Source: Puffinus mauretanicus
Taxonomy: Eukaryota; Chordata; Aves; Procellariiformes; Procellariidae
Assembly: GCA_023333565.1 (NCBI GenBank)
Contig: JAJKFH010002906.1
Span: forward strand, 496,001 to 560,000
Direction: 5' to 3'
DNA length: 64,000 nucleotides
Made by a program: the position numbers and the translations under genes. The notes below the pieces were generated by a model that saw only the letters and a program-made list of their open reading frames with translations, searched no databases and was not told the origin of the DNA. Shown in pieces: positions 9,121 through 22,615 of the stretch (the first letter of the stretch is position 1; every line of letters starts with the position of its first letter).

Positions 9121-12100
9121 CCATGTTTTTCCCCTAGTCTGACAGAAATTCAGTTCCCAGTGATCAGGCATTCATAATCCCCGGGTTGCAGCATGGGAAG
9201 GGCCCTAGGAACAAATTCTTCTCAATTAAACTGCTAATAGAGAGGGATGAGGAGGTAAATGCATTCACACACTTAGCATTAGGCACTTAAATGCCCAGGA
9301 TAGGAACTTGCGCTCCTTCTGTAGTTAACTGACTCTTTCCCAATTATGTACAGAGCCTGAAGAGCTACTTTCCTAAGTTAGTCTCCCAAGTCAGGTACCA
9401 AAAGCTGTAGGGAAGAACAGCTTCCCAATAGTCTACGCAATTTAATTTTACTTCTTACATGGCTGCAGTATTCAGGCTAAATATTAATTTAAGCTTAAGA
9501 ATGTTTTGATGTGTAAATAAACTGCTGTAAGAGACACTGCTTCTCTCTTCAATAAGGCTATGAAAGGCTGGTATGACTTCCATTGGCATCTCCTGACTTT
9601 CCCATGTTAATCATCGGTGAAGTTCAAACACCATTCAAAAAAGGGATCAGCGTCTTTTTGCAGCAGCTTTGAACTTTCTTTATTCAAAAGGGCAGCTAGA
9701 ACTATAATTAGGTACAGCTAGTCTTCATTATTTAGCTCATTTATTATTTATGTCTTCCTCCCACAGTGCCTGTGAACCTCACATCTTGTGCTGGCAGAGA
9801 TGGTAGTCTGAATGTTGCTCTACTTGCTTTCACAAGCTCCAAGTAACATGGCAATCCCTGTGGCATGGCCTTTGATTCATAAGCTGGGCTGTTGCAGCCC
9901 AGTGATGTGGCAGCCTCTAGCATCCCAAGCAAAAATTTTACCAATGCACTCTCTCTAACTTTCAGGCAAGCAATCAGGGATGAACCCCCCTCTACACAGT
10001 TACTACCTGAATGTACTGTAGTTCTTGTCACTCCCTCACCATGCTCTCTCCCCACCTCATGCTGGGTCAATTATTTTTTTGACATTTTATGGGTTATTGT
10101 ATTACCAAGTTCTGCGGGTCTTCTGGGGAGTTGGCAACTGTAATTTTCAATGTAGATGAATGCAGGAAGGGCATAATGGGATGGAGGTTTAAGCTGTTTT
10201 CTTTTTAGCTCCTGACAGTCAGTGTGTTACTGGCTTTTTACAAAGATCATGCATGACCAAAATGGTGACAGCTTTAGTAACAATTGGTGTTGCCTTGTCA
10301 TACTCTTTAAGAACAAGTTTCCTTTTTTCTGCAGTACGCAGATTTCATCTTTCTGGGATGCCTTCCTCCCTGAATCCTTATCTGTGAAGGACTAGCAGAT
10401 GGAAAGGCAAGAACTTGAGAACAGCCTGGTGGGTATTGAGTGGGTGAGGTTAAAATGGAATACAGTAGAATTGCTAAAGTAGATTTGAAATTTCTGCAGA
10501 GCTTTTTTTGTTCTAAAGAGAATAAATAAAGGTTTAGACTACAAGTTGTTTCAGAAGGAGGGCAGTACAGAAAAGAAAAACCAGTGACCTACTTAAAAAT
10601 AAATTAAAATGCATTAAACCTCTTGGGGTTGAGGTTACAAAAAAAAAAAACCCAAACAAAAAACCGCAACACAATGAATGTGTGCATGAAAGGAAACAAC
10701 AGCTTCATTTCTTCCTTAGAGGCAATAAAATTTTACCAGGAACGATTCTGAGTTCTGGTCAAATTATTATTATGCCGTTGCTATTATTATGCAGTTTAAA
10801 GGGATATTTTTACTTTGCCTAGTAAGACTTCTAGGGCGCTGACTTTCCAAAGTATTAGTGTCTTGTCTGAAAACAAATGCTTCTCACCCTGTCAGGTATC
10901 CTAGGGCACAAATAAGTTTCTGCCATCTTTGTCTATTATCCTGTTTACTGTAACAGTTATACTGTATTTCTGTAACTCTCCGCCTATTACATAAACACCA
11001 TCCTGGATGACCAGAAGCTGTTTTTTATTTGTCCATTAATTTTTGATCTGTTCACCTTGGATGGTCCTTCCAGGACTTAATACTTCTGTTGGCATAGCTC
11101 TCGCTATCACCAGGTCATATCAGCCTTTCCCTTGCATCAAAGTGGGTCCCCAGGGAAGAAGTCTGTTTTACCTAATGTAAATCAAAACATGCAGACGTAG
11201 TCAGAGCTACCTTCACAGCTCTATGGATAATAATTACAAGCACAGGAATTACATTTGTCTTATATCCAAAGCTTTGAGAGTAATTAAGTCTGTTCGGAAC
11301 AGACAGGCTGATTTGGTATCTTTGTGGATTATTAGGATCCACACTTTGATACCCATGGTGAAACAAATTGCTGCCAAGTTGACAGGAGCATCCTGGTGCA
11401 TAGGTCCTGCTTACAACACGAGAGGCTCCCACGAGTGTGTCCCCTGCACACTCACACCTTTCCAGGACCCAGCACCAAGCCTGGGTGCCAACAGCGTGAC
11501 TGCGCCAGAGTCTGGGCCAGTCTTTCACCACCAAAGCTGACACAATGATTCATGATCGCCACACTGGAACAGGAGACAGAGGAGCCGTGTACCAGACCCA
11601 AAAACATATATGCCCTTACCCGTCTGCAACTTGCTATTTCTGCCACAATAGACGCTGAGGTTTCAAATTTCTCGTTTGTTTTCCTCTTCTGACCACGTTC
11701 CTAAGGACTTAATCTCATCCTTTCTTTTAGTTTCTGATGTCCACTCATCACACTGTCTTTAATCATCTTCAGGCTTCTCCTTGCTCTTCTTTGGTTTATC
11801 CCCTTCACAGATCCAGGCATGATTTAACCTCTCCCATCTTAATCAAAATAGTGCCCTTGAACTCATCTGCCTTTCCTGCTTATTGCTTCATCATCCTTTC
11901 TCTTTTCATCTCTCAGCATACTTAGCAAACAGTTTACAATTGCTATCTGGGGTTTCATCAAAAAACCCACTTTAATGCAGCTTCTGCCCTTGTACTTTGC
12001 TGACACCTAAATCTATTATTTATTTCAGTAACTGTCACATTCTTTTCTCTCTCCTGAGTAAATGTCCTAGTGATTTCAATCTTTCCCCATTCACAGCCAT

Positions 12101-13657
12101 TCAGAATATTGCTGCAAATACTGTTTTCCCAAATTTGGCCACAAAATAAGGGAAAGTTCTGACTTTCCTTTATTCTCCAAGGCTTGTTTTCACTTTCAAG
12201 GCCTCTCCCCCCTTATAAAGCTGCATTAGTAACATTTTTTATTTCTTCTATTCAATCCCCATAATTATTTTGATTCAATTGTACAAAAGCTATTTCTGTG
12301 TCAGAAACTGGGTGACGACAGGAACTATGGGACCAACAAACACACCAGGTATCATCTTGCAGCATAGACCCTGCCTGACAAAATCCATGGTCCAATCTGC
12401 ACTACACTGCTGTCACTCCTCAAAGGTAAACAAGGACATACCTTGGCACTAACTCATCAACAGAAATGCCTGTCTCCACTGCAGGTGCTGTCATACAGAA
12501 GAACGCTCTCTCCATCCTGGATGTTGTCCTCATACAGAGTGACAAGAGATTGCTTGGCTTGGAATTGCCACCTCATGTTTGGCATGAATTCAGCCATCTG
12601 GGCTGCAGGATGGTGAGCTATGCACCAAAACCAAACACATGGGAGCTCCTGGGCAGGCCCATGTGCAGGTCTGGTGCCGTCAAGGCGGTGGTTTTATGAA
12701 AAACCTCCTCTTCTATTACACTATGATGCCAGACTGCATTGCCCACTTGTTTCATGCTTTCCCTGTGCTCCCCACTGGGGAGAAATTTCCTGTATGTATG
12801 AATATCTAAAATAACCTTTCAATGCCTTGTTAAGGTTGTTCTTTGCTCTGATAACTAAAAAACCCATGACAACAGTTAAGAGTGCTGGAACTGATGCCAG
12901 TCATGCTGATGAATACTCGTGTCGTTTCCTTGCGCTTCTCCATCTGTCCCGTAAGTACTTCTGTCCTCTCCTGTTTAATGCTTAGATTTAACCTCCTGGA
13001 GACAAGGATAGGACGTAAGAGGAGCTTTATACTCAGAGGAACTGTTCCACTGACAAGGCTAATTCTAACATGGGTCCTTGCAGAAAAAGATCTCTATTGG
13101 GAATTACTGTAAAGGCTTGAGTGGAAGAGCGGTGTAAACGAAAGGGGAACCAAATCCCAGTCTTATTGCAGGTTCATTCTTCTCTCTCACAGTTTCTCAT
13201 CCATTTGTGGTGTGGATGATTCTAAACTGCCAAATGTAATATTTATAATCTCAAAATCTGCTCAAATCAGTAGATGTTCAGTGCTTAGAATGCTGCTTTC
13301 CTATTTTGCATGATCTAACTGTAATTGGTGTTAAGTTAGTCCTATATATTCTGGAAATACAAAATGTGTTACTTTGCTCTTCATCTGCATAGACTGAAAC
13401 CATCTGCTGTGGTTCACAGTTGAAGAACAAGAGATTATAAATTCCATCTAGTATTTATATCCAGCCCTCATTAATCAAGTAATTGTTACTGCTACCAAGT
13501 TGTAAGACAGAGAAGTGTACAATTATAATTTTACATTTAAGCACGTGAATGACCCATTCCCTTTAAAAAAAAAAAATTAAATACACATTTGTCTTTTGCT
13601 TCTACCTGATGGTTAGAAGGCAGCTTTTAGTGGCTCAGGTAGAGGAGGAGTGGAGAC
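9121..13657. other. Gene-free DNA with short low-complexity runs
   Basis: No gene was recognised in about 4.5 kb. There is an A-rich run at about 10638-10670. Several open frames of 60-123 codons have no family resemblance and overlap each other on opposite strands. The patch at 9240-9320 has phrases such as 'aggcacttaaatgcccagga' typical of old sauropsid repeats, but I cannot name a family. Confidence 0.45.
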
Positions 13658-14343
13658 TGTTCTCAGTTGAGTCAGTGACTCTAACTCCATGCTGAGTGAA
13701 AGGTGATTTCACAAAAGAAGGAAAATCACACTGTACTCAGTTGCAGGATCAGCTAGTTTGCCTCCAGAATGGCAGGAAGTAAGAGTCAGCAGGGATAGCT
13801 GTGCAGTGAGAAGACTTATTTGTGAAATATATCTTGCTTGCATTGTACCCAGATATATTACAAGCCTGCTTGAGGCATCCTGTTTGCCTTGCACCCAGAC
13901 ATACCACAAGACTGTTTGATTTAGGGTAGGAAGTGAAATATTGTGTAATATCTGTTTGCTTGGCATAGTTGCACAAAAATAGTAGAGCTAAGATAACTGT
14001 ACCCAGTCTGCAAAAACTTGAAGGAATCAGATGGCTAGTATGCAGTCTGCAAACAGGTAACACCCACCTGAAGAAGCTGGACAGGATCTGTGCACAGAAG
14101 AGTGTAAAATATGTCTGACAAGCCAGAACAGACTGGTTCTGACCTAGGGAGGGAGGAAGTAAACCTTTAGACCAGACTGGTCTTGATCCACGGGAAAGCT
14201 GTATGTAAACACGGGTGATACACAGTGGAGCTTGGGGAAGGGAGAATATGGCCCCTTTGGTTGTGGCTTCCCGTGCCGGAGAGCTCTCAAACTCAGTCAC
14301 TGCGGCCTTGGAAGCTAAGAATCATCAAATGATGTAGCCGTCA
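13658..14343. repeat. Candidate unclassified LTR-like element with two pairs of tandem duplications
   Basis: Two separate near-tandem duplications lie close together. A 46-bp period pair at about 13833-13925 shares 'acccagata...caag.ctg.ttga'. A 44-bp period pair at about 14125-14210 shares 'aga.cagactggt.ctga' and ends in gtaaac. Enhancer-like duplications of this size are common in retroviral U3 regions. The right part, about 14230-14320, is richer in G+C. TG at 13658 and CA at 14342-14343 are flanked by gagac and gaaac, an imperfect 5-bp match. Those edges are speculative. A 183-codon minus frame (13749-14300) spans it but has no recognisable domain. Confidence 0.35.
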
Positions 14344-16222
14344 GAAACCACAATGCAGCATCAGTCTTACGATTTTGTAGACGTAAGGCTTCATGTTTAG
14401 GTCTGTATGTTTAATTAATGCTTGAGTTTCGGTTGTTAACAGATGGATTGCATAAAAGCTGAGCATAAATAGATGCCTGCTTGAATTACTGACTGGCTCA
14501 TTCTCTGAGAACTCTCCCATTATGGTGGTCCCCAAGTCCCAGCCGTAAGAGTTGGTGAAAAGCAGCTTCTGCTACCCACGCCCGTTACCAGGCTTTGCAG
14601 GGGGAGAATTACTCCTCTTCTGCCGGGAGGAATAATACCACACAGAAGCTGAGGAGAGGAATAGGATATCTGTGAATCCAATGGACCAGGTCTCCTGTGC
14701 AGGTAGATACTGGAGTGCCTTTAATCCATGCATTGGACACTAAGTATTCTCATTGGTTTTGGATATACAGTGTATGTAGATAGAATTGTATCCTGCACTT
14801 TATCCATGCCCACTGTCTGTCATCCTCTGGCAATCAAAATACTGATTCAGTCTTGGTCTTAAATCCAGCTAAATTACACCAGAGGTGAATTTGGTTCTGT
14901 CTGATTGGTAAGTAGATTTTGCTTCTGTCCTAAATAAACCAGAGAGAGAAATAAGAGCAGCAAGGCTAAATGTGTTAGAGCAGATTTGAATCCTTATTTA
15001 GCTTTTTTCCATGATGCAAGTCTTCAGCTCACTATCTACCCTGATGTCTCCTAGACCGTATTTTGAATGATGATGGTGCACTCTTTCTGGAACTGTTTAC
15101 TCAATTTATTTGTTATATTTGCGCAACATTTTACAAACAAGATAGGTCAAATTTTTTCCTGTTGACATAATTCAACAGGCTTCACTTAGGTTTGGCTAGA
15201 AGGAATTTGGTCCAGTTAGTTTTGTTTACAGATTTATTCAAAATTAGGAAATGCTTTTAAACTCTAGGTCTGCACCTAGCTTTCTGGCTGACCTTAGGAC
15301 TGGAAAATGCCAAGGCCTATTTTTCGCTTGTGAAAAATGCCACTTATGAATAACTGTAAGAAACTTCTAGCTCCTTATCTTGAGATTTTTATTGTATTTT
15401 CTGTAAAAAATCTTTCAACCACCAATTTTTAGACTGTTTTCCAAGGAAAAGTTCTTTTCCCATCCTTTTAAGAGAGCAGATTTCCCCATAATTACACTGA
15501 TTTGACTTCTAGAGGAAGCAATACACTAAGATCTAAACTGCTGAAAGGAAGAACCACAGAGCTTCTTGGTGGATTTAATCTACAGTCGGTTTAAAGAGAC
15601 AGAAGACAGAACCTTTTGCTGTCTTTAAATACACGACATGTATATCGTGTCATAGAAAAGGTGTTAGCAGAAGGGGATGGTACAAGGCAGTGTCACGACC
15701 CTCTGAGTGCCCCAGAGAGATTTAAACAGCATAAGTTACAGTCACAGACACTCTCAGAACTGGGTAGCTGTCTTGACATCTAAAGATCTTGTAGGGAGAT
15801 TCAAGCACAGCACAGAATCTTGGTGCTTTATATCACTGTACTTCCCATATGTCATTATGAATATAACATTTCTCCCTCAATCTGTAAAGGCCTGAGATAA
15901 TGAGCTTTATCTACACAGCATTTTTATGCCTGGAAAAACATTATGGTAGTTTGGTTCTAAAGGTCTTAGCCTTTATAGCAGCCTTATAGCTGCTGTAATT
16001 GCCTGACGTCAGAGAAGATATAAAAAATAATTTCAGCTCCTTTTATCATATATGGTGCAAACAGCATACAAAAGTCTGTTTCGTTAGGCAGCCTCCTGTC
16101 TGATATAAAAGTGTAAAACTTTTCCCCTTGTGTGTAAGACTGCAGCATCATACTTGCATCCAGCAATACTCTTTTCGTTCAAAACAAACAAAAGAGATAC
16201 CTTTTCAAGCAATGCATACTTA
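14344..16222. other. Gene-free AT-rich DNA
   Basis: No gene or clear repeat was recognised in this 1.9 kb. The open frames are all shorter than 65 codons and lack splice or protein context. Confidence 0.5.
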
Positions 16223-16490
16223 AATGTGGAACTTGCTGCCATGCAAAGCCATCAATGCCAAATAAGACAAATCCATTAAAAAACCCCCAACAAATCACCA
16301 AAGGCTATTAAGCACAAATAACACCTCTGGGCTGGCAAGTGCCTGAGTTTCAGGCTGTTAGGAACTGGAAGAATTTCCCATCGGTATTTTTTTGCCCTAT
16401 TACAGTGTGTTCCATGCTCTGCTATTGACTACTGCTGGACTGGATGGATCTTCAGTGTGACCTCCTGCAGCCATTTCCATGTTCATATAT
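16223..16490 (+). mobile_element. Ancient CR1/L3-type LINE 3' tail
   Basis: The order of blocks, atgtggaacttgctgcc, then a 'ggctatta' segment, then 'tgctattgactactgctggactggatggatcttcagtgtgacc' and finally gccatttccatgttcat, follows the 3' end of old sauropsid CR1/L3 LINEs. Those tails typically read as 'gg.ctagatggacctttggtctgacc...' and close with 'ttcttatgttct'. It is much more diverged than the CR1 copies at 26 and 37 kb, so it is older. No coding capacity remains. Confidence 0.65.
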
Positions 16491-19400
16491 TACGTTTTTT
16501 AACATACGAGTGCAAAACAGAGGCCTATGCTGACACCACGTTTTAGGAGGCAAAATCATAAACACTAAGTCCCAGCGAGGATTTTTTTCACATGTTCAGT
16601 TCAATTCAAACAACACAAGAGGGAAACTTTTTAAAGCCTTAAGGTTAGTGTTTGTTCGAAAGACTAGGTTTAAGACCTGAAAAATGCGCATATGCTTGAA
16701 AGGTTGGCATTTGTGAGACTACACTATTATCTGCTAATGGATATTACTCTTCTTACGAGCCTTGCTTTTCTTTGTTTCTTTATGGTGAACACTATTTAAA
16801 ACAAGGTTTAACCTTTTTTCGAAGGTTTGAGTGATTGATTTAGTTTCGCTTGTTATCATGAAACAAAAGGATGAAGTAAAGGGCAGGCTTTAACAGAAGA
16901 GTTGTGTAGTCACTGAGCAAACGGCTAATCTCTGTTCGAGTCAATACCTTGTTTTGCCACAGCTTCTGTCTCCATCCTGTGATTCTTTTGCATTGCAACG
17001 AAAGAAATACAGTGCTGCACTTGTGAATTTTAAAGGCCAACCTGATAGGAAACATATAGCTAAAATTCAGAATATTCCGAGGAATATGCACAACCATGCC
17101 AGCAGAATCCTGTAACCAGGATTAAGACAGGTGGTTGCACTGCCGGCACAGGAGAGGTGGCCGTACCGCTCCACAGTCTTGTTATTTAGTGCCACCCAGT
17201 GGGCGCTCGTGTCCGTTGCGCAGGGCTGTGGGTAGCTGGACAAGGTGCCGCATTTGAACAGACCAGAGAAGATCTGAGCCGGTGCCTCAGCTGAAACCCA
17301 TCTTCAGCATTAGTTTAACCGGAGCTATTGCACTGTGTACTGAAGGTGAGGAAGGAGCACCGGTTTTATTTAGCTGTGGGGTAACAACTTCTCCAGCTAC
17401 TGCTGTTTCCTAAGTAAATGTGAGCCTTTACACTTTAGAGGTGTAGAGAAAGAACCAGCCCTATATAAATACCTATAGAATCAAAACATATTGGGTTGGT
17501 AGAGCTGACGTCAGTGATATTTGGATAGTTGCATTTTTCATGAGCTTGGCAGTCAGGTTTCGGGCACCCATCAGGTTTGTAAGATAAGCATGCATGCAAA
17601 ATTTTAGGAAATAAATGGCAGCATGAAGTACTAGTCAAAGGGTTCATCAACATGAATTTGAGAAGACTACTTTACTCAAAGTGTGTGAATTATGCCCATC
17701 ATCCTAAAAGAATGTCATGGTATGTTGCATGATATTCTGTTATGTATGTGCTATATACATACTATAGGAAGAAAATCCAGTTTCTATAAATTTGTAAATG
17801 TCCTAGTTAAACAACTGAGGACTACTTATTTTAATCTGAAATATATTGAATAGAGTGTTTGGTACTCTGCAAAAATTCTGTTTGCATTCATCTATGATTT
17901 TCTTCAGTGATTTCTGCTTTTGGGTTCATCATGGCCTTGTATACACCCATTTTAAACTATTGGTAATAAAGTATTTCCACTTTAACCATGGTAGCATGAA
18001 GTCTCCAGACACGTATAAGAGACATTGTTTGTATATTCTTAATAAATAAGGTGTGGTGGAGTAGATAATTCTGTTGTGTGGTATGCCATTTATGTACATT
18101 TTCATTAGATAGCTAATAAGTTAAGTACTAGAAAGAACCTAAGTCAAACATTAGGAAGAAAGCACTATACAGCCTTTTTTTCTTAACTGCGCCATATTCT
18201 AGATAGCAATGCTTAATAGCCAAAAGAATCAGACTTTTGAGCTGTGGGGGTTAGGTCTTTTCCCTGTCAAGAATGTATCACTGAAGCATGACACTTACCA
18301 AAACAAAAAACTTGTGGACAATGCTGGTGTTCTGAAGAAGGCACTCAAACTCCCAAACTCCCAAAGCATTTTGAATGCCAGACGGGAGACCTTGTTTTAG
18401 CACCCAATCAATTGGTGGCACTGCTCTCTCCTACTCGGAGAGGTGCTCTGGGAAGGGCTTCCTTTCAACTGGTTAAGACTGTCCATTCCTCTGCATTTAG
18501 GAAAGACTGGTAAAAGGTGAGAACTGTCCCAATGCAAAAATCCAGTTCTATAAATTTTAGCTCATGTCTTGATATGCAAAACACGTGCCTGCAGTAGACA
18601 ATATACAGTATTTCCAAGCTACAGAACATATGACACAGAGGGAGATAATGTTGTCCTTCGCAAATCTGAAATACATCCTGGAAAATCTTTGTTCATAAAA
18701 TTATCCTCTGGTGACAATATGCAAGATAAAATGGAGCAGGCACCAGATACTCTTCACCTGATCGTGTGGCTCCCTTCTTTGTCAGAATAATTTATATTAT
18801 TTTGAATGGTTCCTTTCATGAAAAATGTTGGAAAAAACTACTGTAAAAATCAAGGGCTATTCACACAGATTAGATTTAGCCAGGGAAATTAACCTCCTTT
18901 TGCTTATCCTATAGCCAATGGGATGAGATAACTTTTTCTACAATCCAGAAGAGCTGAAATATTGTGTAAAGGAACTGACTATAAAAGAAGCTCTGGGAAA
19001 TTAGTGACCTAGGAAAGAGCAAAGAATATCACTGACTATTATGACCAAACTTCATAACTTTAAAGAAAAATGTGTGCACGTTGCTCTGACCCTGCAAAGC
19101 TCTGGCAAGAGATTTTATGCTCAGGAAGAACTTTGAGCAAAGTGCAAGCTGGTATACAAACTTGTCCACTTAAGGAAGTGCTGTGCTTCAAATATATGCC
19201 TATTTGCACAGCATATTCTTTTCCTGTTGCCGCCTTGTGACCAGGAAGATAATTTACAGCAGTTCTTTGAGAAGAGCATGCACTTCTTTACACTGCTCTG
19301 CCAACAGAATGGCTGTCTGAGATTTTATGGGACAATTCTACTTTAGCTGGAGGGTCCCTGCAACAAATGCTGCTGGAAACAATCCAACAAGCCTTTGGTG

Positions 19401-19609
19401 ATTCAGGGACCACAATGACATCGCAATGTTTTAGGCCAGCATATGAGGTTTGGGTGTCTTACCATCCAAATGATAAGTAGTTTCCCTACTGTGGAGCCAA
19501 TTTCTCCCACTTGAATGAGCCCACAAGGAGACAACATATCAGTTGATATATTATTCATATTTATATTAATTCATATGCCTAAATCTTTCCAGGAAACTGA
19601 CGCCTATAA
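16491..19609. other. Gene-free DNA with one GC-rich patch
   Basis: No gene was recognised. A patch at about 17130-17260 is G+C-richer than its surroundings and includes gccacccagtgggcgct, which partly resembles a CTCF core. Two small tandem echoes of 'actcccaa' occur at about 18344-18365. The remaining sequence is AT-rich with short random frames. Confidence 0.45.
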
Positions 19610-19865
19610 TTTGATACAAAACATACTTACATTTTTACCCTTAGTGACAACATTTTTCATGCAAATAACAGATATCAAAACATTCAGCTGCAAGCACAGC
19701 TTTGGGATTTGCACATGTAAGCACAGATGTACGCATATGGAACTCCACTTACTGAAAATGTGGCCCAGTTAATGCTTTGGTTCATATGGGAGGAAGAATT
19801 AAGAGGCACTAATTTGCATGTAAAATTCTAGGGATGTGCAGCTCCACATAATAAAATTTTGAAGC
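19610..19865 (+). repeat. Ancient unclassified repeat, copy A
   Basis: This segment is similar by eye to 22553-22615 joined to 23197-23395. Shared blocks in order are gat.caaaa, agtga, a.aata, atcaa, cacagctttgg, ctgaaaat.tgg, cttggt, gtgggaggaag, and a tgtaaaat.ctaggg end followed by agc.cc. Similarity is roughly two thirds. It is neither CR1 nor LTR sequence that I recognise. It could be an old interspersed repeat or an old local duplication. Confidence 0.55.
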
Positions 19866-22503
19866 AAACTAAATAATAGGAACATATTGCCATCATTTTT
19901 AAGTCCTGTATCACCAGAAGAACTCTCAGACATTTTCTTTATTATTGTAACATGTTAATGACTCCCACAACATCTGAATGCATCTATAAGACTTCAGACC
20001 ACTTAATCATTTGTAAATGTTCTTTTCTACATTTTTTTTTATGTTTTGAAAACTAAAGTGTTGTCAGAAAACTGTAAGACCTGGCCAAGTGAGGACCTCA
20101 ACATTAGGTCTTCTTAGCTTGCTTTTCCTCCTATTCTGTAGGTAAGCAAAGGGATGCATAATGTTGGAGGTTGAGTACTGAGCTCCAGCACTGCGTTTAC
20201 TTGCCAGGCTCATGAAACTCTGGTTCCCTGCTACTGTGATCCTTTGTTGCGCTTACTCCAAGGAAGTAACAACAGTCATCGACAGGCCAAGCTCTCTACA
20301 TAGATGTTGGATACCTCGTTTTTCCAAAATATCATAGAGTTTGTCAACCAAGAACTGGTGCTCGACTCATTTCTTCAGTGCTGTGTCCTGACTATCCTTG
20401 GAAGATGCCTGTGATGAAGTACTGCCTGTATATCCCACTGTCCACTGAAAATTGACTTTTCTTAAGACAGATGGAAGTATTTTAATCTTGTTTTCTATCT
20501 TTACAGCTCTTAGAGTTTCCTAAAAATCTCCAAGCAAAGCTAAGTGATTTATTTTCAGAGCTTAGCAGTTCCTCTTATTTATATATGTGCGAGGACACTC
20601 CTGAATGTGTAAGAAATCTTAATATAACCAAATCTTCATCCCCAAAATGGCAATGAAGAATACTGCCTAAGTCAGCACACATTTTTATATGCTAACCTTC
20701 GGAAGGCAGTAGCTTGTGAATAGCAATTTCTCATCTCCCTTGCCATGCTGCAATTTATTCCTCTGGAAAGACATTTTAGGTAAATTTACCAAAGGCAAAT
20801 GTAATGATGATGATATATTAAAAGCTCCCAAGCTGGTTAATCTTTAGAGACAATGGAAAGTTTATTGAGAGCAATAGAATAGCCTGTGCTAGCCTCCGGT
20901 CACAAGATAAAAAGGTGTTTATTTTTAAAAACCTGAGCGAGGGTTGAGCTTCACAATCTATTTTCCACACTATTGCACTGAGGTCAAGGAACCTAGACAG
21001 GGAATGAGCAGCAGCCTGGATGCCCAGCGCTCCCCGAACACCAACAGGGTCTCAGAACGGAAACACAAATCCCGAATAAGGTGAGCTAGGGGTAACTGTT
21101 CCTCTGAGACGCCTGTATTCAAGATTGTCATGGTAACACACGTAGATGCAATACCTACTGTCTAGCCATCTCATTCTGCGGGGCACCATGAGATATAACA
21201 GCTTATATGATAGTGAGTTTGTGTTTTATACACTTTTTTTATTAATGGGGAAGAAAGAACCTCTAATGCAGAACTGAAGAACTTATTTAAGGATGTTTTT
21301 ATCTGGGGAAGTTTATCATCTCTATTGGTTTAATTATATCCCTGCGAGTATGTTAATTTTAGTCCCCTTGTGAACCTCTATGTGATTTTAAGCTTGTTTT
21401 CATTTTGGCTTGGAGTGCTTTTGAAGAGACATGTATTAAACTGAAAAGAGACATTCCAAATCCTGAGAGAAACTACCTACAGAAGTTGTCTCACCATCTC
21501 AGTAGTAGCAGTGTAACTATATTCCTATAGCTGTATGGATAATTTCCCTTCACAGGCAAGTTTCTGTAGCAGAGACTCTATATCCAAAAATACTCCCATT
21601 TTATTTCCCTGGGGTAGCAGTGGTCGGAAGCTCTGCTATGACTGTGAGCCAGTTACGAGGCGGGGAGGGAGAGGAATGTTGATCCAACATTTAGTAGATA
21701 CTTATGTTGGCTATATAACTAATTTCACCAATGGAAATTTCACTAATGGAACATAAATTTTCACTAATGGATTCTCACCAGCAATATTTTAATAGGTAGC
21801 AGCTCTTTTGTAATATACCATTTCTGACTGTGAACAATTGCAAATTACAGAGGGGCTGGAAAATACTCTAGAACACCTAATTCTCTTTCAACTTGAAGAT
21901 ACCCAACCCCAATTACTGTACATAAAAAGACCTGAAAATAGATGAAAATATAATCTACCTTTAGATAGAGCCTTTACTCCACCAGAGTGACATAAGTGGC
22001 CTGAGAGCAGGAAGAGCCAAGTTTAGAGTAGCAATGGCTGTAGATAAATAGACAAAATATGGTATTACTTGGGAAAGTAGTACCAGTTGAGAAATGAAAA
22101 GAAGTAAACCACGAATGTACCCAGTACATTCAAAGGATTCAAAATTGATATCTATTCTTCATATTGTTGTAATAGTATTTGTTCATGAAATTGGTAACTG
22201 CAACTGCTGTAAAGATTGAGCATATGAAAAAAAACAGTATTTGAAAAAGATAATTAGTGCTTTAAGAAGTGTGAAAAAACCTAAGCATCTGAAGCATGAT
22301 ACTGCAAAACTAGTTTAATGCCAGAAAAGGCAGAAATTTAAAATGTCTTATCTATAAGCTTTCAAGCATTACAATTTCTAAGCAGAGAGGCAATCTCCTG
22401 AACCAGACCTCTGCTAAGCCCAGGAAGAAAAGAACAGAAGTATCAGAAGTATGTGTCTGGCAAAAGGCTTATTTTACTGCCCCTAGTTTGTGATTGAGGG
22501 TGC
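19866..22503. other. Gene-free AT-rich DNA
   Basis: No gene was recognised. The region is AT-rich, with a small triple repeat near 21.7 kb (listed separately). Open frames do not exceed about 75 codons. Confidence 0.5.
21721..21770. repeat. Three imperfect copies of an aatttcactaatgg unit
   Basis: The blocks aatttcaccaatgg, aatttcactaatgg and aattttcactaatgg follow each other within 50 bp, the last after a 6-bp spacer. They probably arose by slippage or small duplications; no function is evident. Confidence 0.8.
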
Positions 22504-22550
22504 AATATATATATCTATTATTTATATATAAATATATAAATATATAAAAT
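22504..22550. repeat. AT-rich low-complexity tract (TATA/TATAAA)n
   Basis: The tract consists of ta dinucleotides followed by tataaa-type units over about 47 bp. It is a simple repeat and potentially unstable. Confidence 0.9.
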
Positions 22551-22552
22551 AA

Positions 22553-22615
22553 GATGCAAAAAAAGTTTATTTATACGTCCAGTGATTATACTTTATAATG
22601 AAATAATAGCCACAT
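22553..22615 (+). repeat. Ancient unclassified repeat, copy B, left part
   Basis: This is the portion left of the LTR insertion. It aligns by eye with copy A at about 19610-19680, including gatgcaaaa, acgtccagtgat and ataatgaaataatag. It ends in cacat, the LTR target-site duplication. Confidence 0.5.

Noticed and set aside
13749..14300. 183-codon minus frame
   Set aside because: It spans tandem-duplicated, LTR-like sequence. The product has no recognisable domain and the length is within chance for 64 kb on six frames.
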